The translations under genes and the position numbers were made by a program. A stretch of 23,699 nt of DNA from an uncultured Prevotellaceae bacterium (GTDB lineage Bacteria; Bacteroidota; Bacteroidia; Bacteroidales; Bacteroidaceae). Location: assembly GCA_937892315.1 (NCBI GenBank), contig CALAVF010000287.1:1-23699 (forward strand), read 5' to 3'. Under the pieces are notes generated by a model. It was not told the origin of the DNA. It saw only the letters and a list, made by a program, of their open reading frames with translations, and made no database searches. Below are positions 1 to 7,571 of this stretch, in pieces. The number at the start of each line of letters is the position of its first letter. Positions within the stretch are counted from its first letter, which is position 1.

Positions 1-2960
1 ATAGAGCACGCATCCGGCGAACCGTACTCAATCAGTCCCGCATCAGCCGGGTCGATGGAAATCCGTCCGTCCTCAAAGACAAAGGCCGGAATACCGACAT
101 CCCCGATCTCCTTGCAGTGATCGAAAACCGGGCTTGTATCCCGGAGCCTTGTAAAAGCACTCATGTTGCCGATATTCTTTTTGTTTTCGGCAATGAATTT
201 CTTTAATGCGTCAGATGCTTCTTTTGCGTTATCGGCAATGTTTTTGTTTAATTCTTGCGTCTTTTCGGCTTGGTCTGAATAGTATTGGAATGCCTCTACC
301 ACACCCATTATAGCACCTGTAATAAGTAGTGTCGGTGCAATGGCTGCCATAGTAGCCCACAATCCCTCTAATGCAACACCTATTCCTCTAATAGCCAGAA
401 TAACACCTTTACTAACGCTTGCATTTCTCAACTCTTCCGCTGACAAAAGATTCATCCTGCGAATAGCCAGCATCAAAGGAATGTTTGACTTTTGGAATGA
501 AGCCATCATAAGAGCATTGGCTTTTGTCACCCCTTTTGACGATAAAATTTGCTTATAGTCGGCAGATGTTACTCGATTTCTCGTAGCGACAAGTGCCATT
601 TCATCTGCTGTAAGTTTTCTTGTCAGTTGCTCGTATTCAAGCATGGTTGCCTGCTTTCTCTTATAGGCAAGAATTGATTGATTGATTGTAGCCATTCCCT
701 TGCCCATTGCCATGTTTATGGCTATCTGTGCCGCCTTTGCCACACCGATAACGACCGCTATATCTGTAATGATACGTTTAAGTTCATTCCATTGCAAGAA
801 CAATTCTTTCAATCCCTTTATTCCACCGACAAGAATACCTTGATTAGACTTGCCTATATCATTCAGCATATTGTTCCAAGCCAAAGTCAAGTTAGCCAAC
901 TGCACCTTTAATGTGTCAGCCATCTTTGCTTGAAAGTCAAAGAACTTTCCCCCCTCATCGGTCATTTCCGTAATCACCTGCATCACGTCATTGTAACCAA
1001 CGGCTTTCTTCTTTATTCGGTCATATACGTCACCAACAGACACCATCTTGCCCTCCAATTCGGTGTAGTGGTCTGCAAGATTCTTGACAAGCGGAATACC
1101 TGCATTCAGGAACATTCTTGCATCACGGCTGTTCAAATAGCCATACGCTTTAATCTGACCCAAAGCATAAGTAAGACGCTCGATAGGGACTCCGACTGCA
1201 CTCGCCATGTCAGCCAGCCTTCGTGTAGTATCTACCACGTCCTTTGCAGCCACATCGTAAGCCGTTAATTGCTTTGCCGCATTGGAAAGTTCAATCAGCG
1301 TGTAAGGTGACACAAGAGCCATCTGCGAAAGTTCATTGAATATCTGCGTTCCCCGTTCAGCGGAGTCAATCAGAATACCCAATGCCCTTTCGTTCATTTC
1401 GTACTGCGAACGGACTTCAATCAGATTCTTTATGAATGCCGTACTTGCACCAACGGTAAAGTAAAACGCCAGACGATTCTTCATATAGTTCCAAGAACGT
1501 GCAAGGGCATTGTTGGATGAAATCATTTGCTGATTCTTGCCCATCAGTTCATCGGACTTCTTCTTCAAACGGTCATATTCCATTTCTACCGTCTTCATTT
1601 CAGCAACCTGCTTCGGGTCTGTCAAATCCAGCCCCATCTTGTAAGATTTGAGTTGCTGCATCTTGTAGGCGATATTATCCAAAGTGTTTTCATCAAGACC
1701 AAGTGCTTTTTTTAGAGAAGTTGGGCGATTCATTTGCTTCGTCATTTCAGCATACGCACGGCTGACTCTTTGAATTTCATCCGCAAGCATCTTACCATGA
1801 GAAGCATCCATGCCCTCTTTGTCAAGTCTTTGGTATGCAGTCTTTAATTGATGCAGATAATTGGCAAGACGATGCTGCGATGCACTTTCAATATCAGTCA
1901 CCGCAACCTCTTTTTCTTGTATGCCAAGCAACCCTGCAATAGCACCTGTCAGTTCGTTTGTTTCCCTTACACGTTTGCCCTCTCCTGTTTCTTTTGCTTG
2001 CTTTGCTGCGTTTATTCTTTCTTGGAAAGCCAAATTTTCAGCGGTCTTTGCGTTTTCAATATCAAGTTGCCTATTTCTTTCCGTCTGAATGTCATAAAGT
2101 TTAGCCTGCTCTTCTCTTTGTCTCTGCTCTAACGCCCATTCCTCTTGAATTTTTGCTACACTTTGTGATTCGGCATTGGATTTTTGTTCAATAGATTCTT
2201 TTTGTTTCTTCTGCTCATTGGTTTCCTCTTTCATCGTGTTCAACACTTGTTCACGTCTTGTCCGAAGTTGCTCAATTTGCTGCACTTGTTCGGTAAACAT
2301 ATTGGGAGAAGTTTTTGCGATTGCCGCATTAAGTTCTTCAATGTGTTTCTTTGCGTATTCAATGGCTTGCTGAGTACGAGTTATGCCTGCATTAAATGGC
2401 ATGCCAAGGGTCCCTGCGTTCCTTGCTTTTTCTTGCTCCTGATACAAGGTTGTATATAATTCATTTAATTTCCTCTTTGCATTGTCAAGTTTTTCGTTCA
2501 ATTCGGTAACACGATTTTGGACTGCACGGTTCAATGCAGCCTCGGCTTCTTGTATCTGCTTTGCGATTGCCTCACCTTGTGCCTTATATCCCTGCATAAA
2601 AGCCAAGTAACTATCTCTTGCACTCTTTGCTTGGTCTTGTGTACGCATTTCGGATGGGTAACGTGAAGCCTTTTGTATGGCTTGTGCCATATTATTATAC
2701 GACGTGGCAGTTTCGTCAACCTCTTTCTTCTCTTGCTTCAAACTTGCCGAACGCTTTGACGAGCCACCATCGGTGACACTACCAAGGTCAATCTTTGTCG
2801 TACCCAATGACCTCAAACTTTCTTGCATACGCTTTATCTGCGTATCAAAGTTTGTTGCCATAGCCTTTGTCTGTTCGTCAACGGTACTGACTAAATCGTT
2901 TATTGACTTTTTGAGGTCGGCATCACTGAGATGGGCGACCACCACTGTAGGGGTACTCAT
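1..2960 (-). CDS. Tape measure protein (C-terminus beyond the left edge)
   Basis: Open reading frame of at least 986 codons from ATG at 2958-2960 to the window edge; I read the triplets across the gene and met no stop. It sets tail length and is threaded inside the tail tube; in siphoviruses it is released during DNA ejection. The N-terminal half (about residues 60-480) is a long Q/E/K-rich coiled-coil region. About residues 600-720 carry a typical tape-measure pattern: a segment reading LGQIKAYGYLNSRDA, then NAGIPLVKNLADHY, then NNMLNDIG. Hydrophobic stretches follow near residues 730-760 and 850-890 (for example ATMAAIAPTLLITGAIMG). It lies 21 nt after the frameshifted chaperone ORF, the usual G-GT-tape measure order. 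The C-terminal end and anything further left cannot be seen. Confidence 0.93.
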   Translation of the reverse strand, partial: MSTPTVVVAHLSDADLKKSINDLVSTVDEQTKAMATNFDTQIKRMQESLRSLGTTKIDLGSVTDGGSSKRSASLKQEKKEVDETATSYNNMAQAIQKASRYPSEMRTQDQAKSARDSYLAFMQGYKAQGEAIAKQIQEAEAALNRAVQNRVTELNEKLDNAKRKLNELYTTLYQEQEKARNAGTLGMPFNAGITRTQQAIEYAKKHIEELNAAIAKTSPNMFTEQVQQIEQLRTRREQVLNTMKEETNEQKKQKESIEQKSNAESQSVAKIQEEWALEQRQREEQAKLYDIQTERNRQLDIENAKTAENLAFQERINAAKQAKETGEGKRVRETNELTGAIAGLLGIQEKEVAVTDIESASQHRLANYLHQLKTAYQRLDKEGMDASHGKMLADEIQRVSRAYAEMTKQMNRPTSLKKALGLDENTLDNIAYKMQQLKSYKMGLDLTDPKQVAEMKTVEMEYDRLKKKSDELMGKNQQMISSNNALARSWNYMKNRLAFYFTVGASTAFIKNLIEVRSQYEMNERALGILIDSAERGTQIFNELSQMALVSPYTLIELSNAAKQLTAYDVAAKDVVDTTRRLADMASAVGVPIERLTYALGQIKAYGYLNSRDARMFLNAGIPLVKNLADHYTELEGKMVSVGDVYDRIKKKAVGYNDVMQVITEMTDEGGKFFDFQAKMADTLKVQLANLTLAWNNMLNDIGKSNQGILVGGIKGLKELFLQWNELKRIITDIAVVIGVAKAAQIAINMAMGKGMATINQSILAYKRKQATMLEYEQLTRKLTADEMALVATRNRVTSADYKQILSSKGVTKANALMMASFQKSNIPLMLAIRRMNLLSAEELRNASVSKGVILAIRGIGVALEGLWATMAAIAPTLLITGAIMGVVEAFQYYSDQAEKTQELNKNIADNAKEASDALKKFIAENKKNIGNMSAFTRLRDTSPVFDHCKEIGDVGIPAFVFEDGRISIDPADAGLIEYGSPDACS

Positions 2961-2981
2961 GTCGTATATATGTTTTTATAG

Positions 2982-3410
2982 TTACTTTTTCTTTTTGTTG
3001 TTCTTTCTTACGGGTATCTCGTATTCCTCACCCTCTTTCAAGTCTGGAATATTGAATCCGCTCATAAAGTTTTCAAGTTTCCGCTGTGACTTTAATGCCT
3101 CCGAATAGTTGTTCCAAGCCTTCTTGTCACTTCCATGCAGATACTTCGTATGCGTGTTGTCAACAGCCATGAACTGAATCCTCGCACAAGACAGGCGGTA
3201 AAGGTAATCATCAAGCGTGTACTGCGGAAACGCCCTCAGGAAGTCTGCTGCGTCCGCAACGACAGTGCTTCCATAAACTGTGATGCTGTCTCCTCCGACT
3301 TCTTCTTCCGCATCAGAAGTGAATCCGTAAGCGTACTCACCGATTTTTTGAGTAAAAAAAAAGCCGACAAATCTATTGACTTTATTGCACCCAAAATAAC
3401 CGCCGCCCAT
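2982..3410 (-). CDS. Tail assembly chaperone, -1 frameshift extension (T part of G-T)
   Basis: ORF in the -1 frame relative to the gene upstream, overlapping it over 3236-3410. It is most likely not translated from its own start (MGGGYFGCNK looks like a chance ORF start) but reached by ribosomes slipping at 3353-3359. The fusion would be the first 148 residues of the upstream protein followed by 123 residues beginning TQKIGEYAYG, 271 residues in all. It ends in a lysine-rich tail (KNNKKKK). In lambda-like phages the G and G-T proteins coat and fold the tape measure protein during tail assembly and are absent from the virion. The position immediately before the tape measure gene supports this role. 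The family assignment rests on position and the overlap pattern, not on recognised sequence similarity. Confidence 0.75.
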   Translation of the reverse strand: MGGGYFGCNKVNRFVGFFFTQKIGEYAYGFTSDAEEEVGGDSITVYGSTVVADAADFLRAFPQYTLDDYLYRLSCARIQFMAVDNTHTKYLHGSDKKAWNNYSEALKSQRKLENFMSGFNIPDLKEGEEYEIPVRKNNKKKK

Positions 3411-3796
3411 TGGTTCGCATCATAAGTGCTGTTCATCACCTTTATCTTCATCTGCCTTACCATTTCATCATTCCTCTCGTCCGCATCGTCCGAGGGGGTG
3501 AAACGATGGTTACACAAGACAATCGCCATTATCTCGCACATTGCATCCAAATCCGTGCAAAGAGCCGTAATAACCTTGTTGTCATCATCCAATGTCTCGT
3601 CTGCTTTCCGCATATCCATCACAAGCCTACAGATGCGATACAGGGAATAATAACGCATATTCTTTACCCTATATTCCTTGTCCCCAAGTGTGACCAACGA
3701 AGGACTGTCATTGATGATGTCAAGTATATCACGCTTTATCTCTATCGAGAAATCTTGCAGTTCATCAGTCTGCTGCTGTTCTGTTTCTTTCTTCAT
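3236..3796 (-). CDS. Tail assembly chaperone, zero-frame product (G)
   Basis: A 186-residue protein with an acidic N-terminus (ETEQQQTDELQDF) and a mainly helical body, sitting between the tail tube gene and the tape measure gene. This is the standard place for the G chaperone of siphoviruses, which binds the tape measure protein. Most ribosomes would read to the zero-frame stop at 3236. A fraction would slip at the T-run and continue into the 2982-3410 frame. The start ATG (3794-3796) follows a terminator-like hairpin at 3829-3868. Function is inferred from position plus the overlapping -1 ORF; no catalytic motif is expected in this family. Confidence 0.78.
   Translation of the reverse strand: MKKETEQQQTDELQDFSIEIKRDILDIINDSPSLVTLGDKEYRVKNMRYYSLYRICRLVMDMRKADETLDDDNKVITALCTDLDAMCEIMAIVLCNHRFTPSDDADERNDEMVRQMKIKVMNSTYDANQWAAVILGAIKSIDLSAFFLLKKSVSTLTDSLLMRKKKSEETASQFMEALSLRTQQTS
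3353..3359 (-). promoter_or_regulatory. Programmed -1 ribosomal frameshift site, U UUU UUA
   Basis: On the minus strand the zero frame of the chaperone gene reads GCT TTT TTT TTA CTC. The last seven bases before CTC, T TTT TTA, form an exact X XXY YYZ slippery heptamer in the correct phase. Slipping back one base re-reads the final A and continues ACT CAA AAA ATC into the long -1 ORF. The heptamer lies inside a 9-T run (A-run 3354-3362 on the plus strand). The 175-nt overlap of the two frames fits programmed shifting. A homopolymer sequencing error is the main alternative. Confidence 0.72.
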
Positions 3797-3828
3797 TTTC
3801 GTGCCGTTTGTTTTTGCTTTCGTAACCT

Positions 3829-3868
3829 AAAAGGGGAACGTCACAGGGACACCCCTACAACGCTCCCC
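3829..3868 (-). terminator. Terminator- or attenuator-like hairpin after the tail tube gene
   Basis: On the minus strand GGGGAGCGT (3868-3860) can pair with ACGTTCCCC (3841-3833): nine pairs with one G-U. An inner AGGG/CCCT stem is possible in the loop, and the hairpin is followed at once by TTTT (3832-3829). It sits in the 104-bp gap between the tail tube stop and the chaperone start. The T-tract is short, so partial termination is more likely than a full stop. That would lower transcription of the chaperone and tape measure genes relative to the tail tube, matching the copy numbers needed. Confidence 0.6.
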
Positions 3869-3900
3869 TCACGTCACGAAAACAAAAGAGTTATGATTTG

Positions 3901-4521
3901 TCAGTTCTTTGTGTAGTAGGTCTTACCATCCACTACCGAGGTGTCCCAAGTCAGACGGTAACTTGTACCATCGGTCTCATAGTAACCCTTGGTCTTTGGA
4001 TTTCCAGAAGGTGAGTTTACTGCGGTGAAAGTCACGGTAGAGCCACCGACAATCTTGTACATGTGGTCGTCAGTACCGTCGTTGTAGTTCAGGGCAGTAA
4101 TGGTAACGCTGTAGTTCAGAGCACCATCCTCGTCCTTCTTGATAGTACCAACGGTCAAACCCTTGTACAGAACAAGAGCACTGTTACCACGCTGGAACTC
4201 CAACTTCCACTCATACTCGGTCGTGTAAGCATTGGCAGCACCCTCATAGGTGTCAGTACCTGCGTCATACGTTCCACCAAACAGGGCAGGAAGTTCGGAC
4301 AGGTCATAGTTTGCCAACTCGAAGTTGAAAGTCACAGGATTACCGTCATACACGATGTCAAAAGGAGCATCGAAGAACTCGGCTTCAATCTCGGTGCTAT
4401 CGGGCTCGTCCTGCCCAATCGTCAGACCTTTCAGGACACCGCTTACATTTGTGTAGTCACCAGAGCCACCAACGGCACGGAAGCCCAACATGGCGGTCTT
4501 TAAGGTTGTTTTCTTACTCAT
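3901..4521 (-). CDS. Major tail tube protein
   Basis: A 206-residue beta-rich protein (N-terminal region MSKKTTLKTAMLGFRAVGGSG). The middle part, rich in alternating hydrophobic and polar residues and in G, T and D, suits the tail tube fold that stacks as hexamer rings. It lies between the tail terminator and the chaperone pair, the normal site. The last 40 or so residues look like an added module: NPKTKGYYETDGTSYRLTW then DTSVVDGKTYYTKN. Variants of this short module occur at the ends of other phage tail proteins, so it may be a surface-exposed appendage. A Shine-Dalgarno-like AGAAAGGA lies 8 nt before the ATG, which is uncommon in this window. Confidence is high from position and composition. 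Confidence 0.88.
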   Translation of the reverse strand: MSKKTTLKTAMLGFRAVGGSGDYTNVSGVLKGLTIGQDEPDSTEIEAEFFDAPFDIVYDGNPVTFNFELANYDLSELPALFGGTYDAGTDTYEGAANAYTTEYEWKLEFQRGNSALVLYKGLTVGTIKKDEDGALNYSVTITALNYNDGTDDHMYKIVGGSTVTFTAVNSPSGNPKTKGYYETDGTSYRLTWDTSVVDGKTYYTKN

Positions 4522-4529
4522 AGTTTGTT

Positions 4530-4537
4530 TCCTTTCT
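4530..4537 (-). promoter_or_regulatory. Shine-Dalgarno-like ribosome binding site of the tail tube gene
   Basis: Minus-strand AGAAAGGA ends 8 nt before the tail tube ATG. Most other starts here have A/T-rich leaders with no such motif, as expected in Bacteroidota. The capsid gene has a stronger site at the same spacing. Confidence 0.5.
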
Positions 4538-4557
4538 ATTAGAGTGTTTATAAATGT

Positions 4558-4995
4558 TTATTCTTGTTTGTCTATGTTGACTATAAAAGATTTGATGAAC
4601 GTGAAGTAAGAGTTGTTGGCGTTGGAAGTCTCGTCCGCATCCATTGACAGAACACTGCCCTCTTGGATGAAGTAAGTGCCCGTATTGTCCTCCGTGGCTA
4701 ACTTGATAACGGTATTGATACCATCCTCGAAAGTCTTGTATTTTTCGTAGTCAAGTCTGCCCCTTGTGATAGGCGGAACGAAAGCCTCGATGTAACACCT
4801 TGCCCATCCGTATGCTTGCCCATTGAACTCTCCCTCATCGTTCAAATCACCTACATGGATTACAATAAACCCATCCTCGGTGTCCGACTTGGTAAGTTCC
4901 TGCGGCTCTCGCATAGAGTACACGTTTTTCGTCACAACATCATATAGGAGGTTGTAAAGATAATCGTATATGTCTATTCTTGAATCGTTAAGCAT
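4558..4995 (-). CDS. Tail terminator / tail completion protein
   Basis: A 145-residue protein starting MLNDSRIDIYDYLYNLLYD. It lies between an HK97 gp10-like gene and the tail tube gene, where siphoviruses place the tail terminator (lambda gpU / SPP1 gp17 class) that caps the tube and joins it to the head. An N-terminal helix followed by alternating strands (GFIVIHVGDL, SYFTFIKSFIVNID) fits that alpha/beta fold. The assignment is by position and predicted secondary structure; no diagnostic motif is visible. Confidence 0.62.
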   Translation of the reverse strand: MLNDSRIDIYDYLYNLLYDVVTKNVYSMREPQELTKSDTEDGFIVIHVGDLNDEGEFNGQAYGWARCYIEAFVPPITRGRLDYEKYKTFEDGINTVIKLATEDNTGTYFIQEGSVLSMDADETSNANNSYFTFIKSFIVNIDKQE

Positions 4996-5001
4996 AGTTT
5001 A

Positions 5002-5490
5002 TTATGGGCTAAATGTTACTGCTTTCTCTCCAAACGTCTGCCTGATGGCATCGTACCTTTGGCTTATAACAAAAAAGCGGTTTGACCTACTTTGGTATGA
5101 AGATTTAGGGTCAAGATATACCGAATACGGTGCGGCAGCAACCCATACGACAACCCATCCGTTGCTTGGCGGTGTATATCCGTTTTGGATGAATGTAACT
5201 GCCTCTTCATTTCCCCAGATATTCGTCCCGTGGAACTTTGCGGGCTTGCTCGCCGACTTAGCCCTAAAACCACTTTCCTTTAGTTCGCCTTTGTAGTACA
5301 CTCCCCATGCGTAACTATCTTCCAAGTTTTTTGTTCGATTTTTGAACGTATGGGTTGTAACCATCTTTTCAAGTTCCTCTTTGGCATACTCGACAAGCCT
5401 ATTGGTCTGCTCGTTCACCCAATACTCGGTCAAGTCTTTCTCAACCTTTTTCAGATAACCACTCATTCCAGTAATCCTTGTCTTGTGCAT
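5002..5490 (-). CDS. HK97 gp10-like neck / tail-completion protein
   Basis: A 162-residue protein. It has an N-terminal amphipathic helix (YLKKVEKDLTEYWVNEQTNR), a basic middle with THTFKNRTKNLEDSYAWGVY, and a C-terminal region with APYSVYLDPKSSYQSRS. The pattern of a long helix, a segment reading 'NRTKNLEDS', then an 'AAPYSVYL' strand is typical of HK97 gp10-type proteins, which bind the head-tail joint. It is 3 nt from the gene before and 6 nt from the next, so one transcript and likely coupled translation. Confidence 0.66.
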   Translation of the reverse strand: MHKTRITGMSGYLKKVEKDLTEYWVNEQTNRLVEYAKEELEKMVTTHTFKNRTKNLEDSYAWGVYYKGELKESGFRAKSASKPAKFHGTNIWGNEEAVTFIQNGYTPPSNGWVVVWVAAAPYSVYLDPKSSYQSRSNRFFVISQRYDAIRQTFGEKAVTFSP

Positions 5491-5493
5491 ACC

Positions 5494-5829
5494 TTACCAA
5501 CTGTTTCTCGATGCGTATATGCTTACACCACCTAACTGCGATGGCTCTGCATTATCCACCGTCAGGTTAAACGTCTCGCCGTAACGAGTGATTTCTATCT
5601 TGTCACCTTTTTTTGGTACTATCCAGTTCCCATCATAGTCTTTTGTGAGGGGAATGCTAATGATGTAACTCGATGTCTGCAAGGTACGTCCTTCTTCGTC
5701 CGTAACCATGTGTTCATCCATAACACCATCATACACCGTGATAACTTGGTCAGCCTCACGTCCGCTACCCTCAATTATGCGGGTGATAGTTCCCAAGTAG
5801 GGGTATTCAAGTATCTCGTCTCTCGTCAT
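5494..5829 (-). CDS. Head closure / head-tail stopper protein
   Basis: A 111-residue beta-barrel-like protein (MTRDEILEYPYLGTITRIIE; later PKKGDKIEITRYGETFNLTV). The size, the strand-rich sequence and the slot between the head-tail adaptor and the gp10-like gene fit the SPP1 gp16 / HK97 gp7-type stopper that seals the packaged head. It overlaps the preceding gene by 4 nt (5826-5829), implying translational coupling. The name is inferred from position; no catalytic residues are expected. Confidence 0.62.
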   Translation of the reverse strand: MTRDEILEYPYLGTITRIIEGSGREADQVITVYDGVMDEHMVTDEEGRTLQTSSYIISIPLTKDYDGNWIVPKKGDKIEITRYGETFNLTVDNAEPSQLGGVSIYASRNSW

Positions 5830-6218
5830 AACCTGTCAACGTCAACTATTGGCACAAACTTGATTTTGTTCGCATTGGTCAACTCTTCCAAATCCTCACC
5901 TCTTTCGTCACCATATCTCTTGTAGATTCGGATAGCGTATTGTATCTTGTCGTCTTGGTAAAAGTCCTGTTCACTGCCAATGGTCTTTTGATAGCCATTG
6001 TGTGACTGCGAAATAGATGAAGTATTAGATGGACGTTTCAGCACCGCATACCAGATAACATCTGCGTCCATCAAGTCTCGCTGTCGCTTTGTCACCTGCG
6101 TTTCATCATACACATCGGCTTCTGGGTCAACACCCCTATCCAATGCGATTCTGATATAATGCTTTTCCTCAAAAGAGGAATACATATTCGATGCTTCAAG
6201 CCATTCTAATACCGTCAT
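5826..6218 (-). CDS. Head-tail connector (gp6 / DUF6706-like adaptor)
   Basis: About 130 residues from ATG at 6216-6218 (MTVLEWLEASNM). An in-frame TTG at 6228-6230, directly after a TAA, would add four residues. The helix-rich sequence has the pattern of the small head-tail adaptors of Bacteroidota phages: a calcium-independent helical start, then RGVDPEADVY, a segment ending SHNGYQKTIG where related proteins have a serine/glycine loop, and a final helix ending IYKRYGDERGE. The final IYKRYG helix is the feature I recognise best. Such adaptors form a ring below the portal. It follows the major capsid gene after a 51-nt gap (39 nt if the TTG is used). Confidence 0.6.
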   Translation of the reverse strand: MTVLEWLEASNMYSSFEEKHYIRIALDRGVDPEADVYDETQVTKRQRDLMDADVIWYAVLKRPSNTSSISQSHNGYQKTIGSEQDFYQDDKIQYAIRIYKRYGDERGEDLEELTNANKIKFVPIVDVDRL

Positions 6219-6269
6219 CTTTCTCGCCAATTAACAAAAACTATTCCAATATGAAAAACACTTTACTTT

Positions 6270-7553
6270 TTAATCCGTAGTTCTGGTGATGTCAACCACA
6301 ACGTGATACTGGCTTTCGTCAAGCACGGTGGCGTAGCGGCCAATCACGTCTGTATGATACGACTTCAACATACCATTATTGTGATTAACTTTGTTAATCA
6401 CATACAGCATGTTCTGCACCTTTGCAAGCGAGAACTGAATGCCGTTGTTGACCTCGCCTGACTGCATGAGAGCCACGTCTGGGGTCTTTGCGTGAACCAC
6501 AACGCCAGCGTAGCCGAGAGGACGGAGAACAACCACGTTTGGATTCCACCCCTTAACGGTGTAGTAAGTGGTGATGTCCTGTACAGTCTGCTGCTCACGC
6601 ACGATGCGGATAGGCGAAATCTTCGAGATGGGGGAACGAGAGTATTCCACCAACTGCTCCCATGTGATTGTTGACACATCTGTTCCGCTTGCACCGTTAT
6701 TGATGATAACCACCTTGTCGGGTGCATACAGACGGATATAGCGGTTTACCTCTGCGATAAACTTGGCGTTCTTCAAGAGCACGTTCACGACGGTGTTCCA
6801 AGGAATATCCCACTCGAACGGGGTGCCATCTGGAATGTAGTTTGCCTCCTTGAAGTCAAACTCAATCTTACGCATCTGCTCTGGGATGTCAGCATTTACA
6901 TCAGACCACGCATCCGTGATAGCATGCTTGTAGTTTGCCTGTGGAATGTAAGGTGCCTGATAGACCGTAACACCGCTGAATCCCTTTGTGGTTGCTGTGC
7001 CACCTGCCACGTTTGTGATAGCAATGTTATTACCATACTCACCACCACGGGAAAGTGTCATAGCCGCCATGTTGGAAAGACGAAGGTTATGGGTCTTAAC
7101 CAAGTCTGCCACGCCACGAACAAAACCTACAACAAGATTCTGGTCGGGACCAAGTTCCTGCAAACGTGCGGCAAGTTCAAGTTTCGACATGGAAGTCTCA
7201 AACAAGCCCTTACCATACTGATAGATGCTACCTGTCTTCTCTCCGAAACCTTCTGCATCAAGTTGCATAGTTTCAGAAAGAGGAGCCATAGCGTCAGCCA
7301 TAGGAACGGTGCGGTTAATTTTCTGTCGGACAGTCCATGCAGGGTTTTTCTTCAAGTCAGCGATGTCAATATCGTACTCGTTGCCCTCTACACGGAAATG
7401 CTCCTGCCAGAAGAAAGAATTTTCCTCAATCTCAATGGTGTTGTCGATGAGCGTCTGCAAGAATCCTTGGTTACGACCATCAAAAAGACCTTTCTGATAG
7501 AGTTTTTCGACTGCCTCTTCGGGAGTCCAATTATATTTCAGTGCATTTGCCAT
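6270..7553 (-). CDS. Major capsid protein
   Basis: A 427-residue protein placed after the scaffold and decoration genes and before the head-tail genes. Size, position and sequence (N-terminal NWTPEEAVEKLYQKGLFDGR; middle NGASGTDVSTITWEQLVEYS; late GWNPNVVVLRPLGYAGVVVH) fit a HK97-fold capsid subunit, including the late P-loop-like strand region near residues 340-370 and the C-terminal YHVVVDITRTTD. It has the strongest Shine-Dalgarno site in the window (AAAGGAGG, 8 nt before ATG), matching the need for several hundred copies. A separate protease was not found, so maturation cleavage cannot be judged. A 369-codon frame on the opposite strand is a shadow of this gene. Confidence 0.9.
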   Translation of the reverse strand: MANALKYNWTPEEAVEKLYQKGLFDGRNQGFLQTLIDNTIEIEENSFFWQEHFRVEGNEYDIDIADLKKNPAWTVRQKINRTVPMADAMAPLSETMQLDAEGFGEKTGSIYQYGKGLFETSMSKLELAARLQELGPDQNLVVGFVRGVADLVKTHNLRLSNMAAMTLSRGGEYGNNIAITNVAGGTATTKGFSGVTVYQAPYIPQANYKHAITDAWSDVNADIPEQMRKIEFDFKEANYIPDGTPFEWDIPWNTVVNVLLKNAKFIAEVNRYIRLYAPDKVVIINNGASGTDVSTITWEQLVEYSRSPISKISPIRIVREQQTVQDITTYYTVKGWNPNVVVLRPLGYAGVVVHAKTPDVALMQSGEVNNGIQFSLAKVQNMLYVINKVNHNNGMLKSYHTDVIGRYATVLDESQYHVVVDITRTTD

Positions 7554-7560
7554 AATGTTG

Positions 7561-7569
7561 TCCTCCTTT
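7561..7569 (-). promoter_or_regulatory. Strong Shine-Dalgarno site of the major capsid gene
   Basis: Minus-strand AAAGGAGGA, a full match to the 16S anti-Shine-Dalgarno CCTCCTTT, ends about 8 nt before the capsid ATG. It lies within the short gap after the head fibre stop (7572-7574). Strong sites like this are rare in Bacteroidota, where ribosomal proteins mask the anti-Shine-Dalgarno. Confidence 0.72.
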
Positions 7570-7571
7570 CA

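Noticed and set aside
3344..3350. C AAA AAA as a second slippery site in the chaperone overlap
   Set aside because: The first base does not match, so the P-site tRNA would re-pair less well. U UUU UUA just upstream is a complete heptamer in the right phase.
6231..6269. Promoter before the head-tail connector gene (TAGTTTTTG on the minus strand)
   Set aside because: It needs an extra base to match TAnnTTTG and has no -33 element. The genes on both sides look like one operon.
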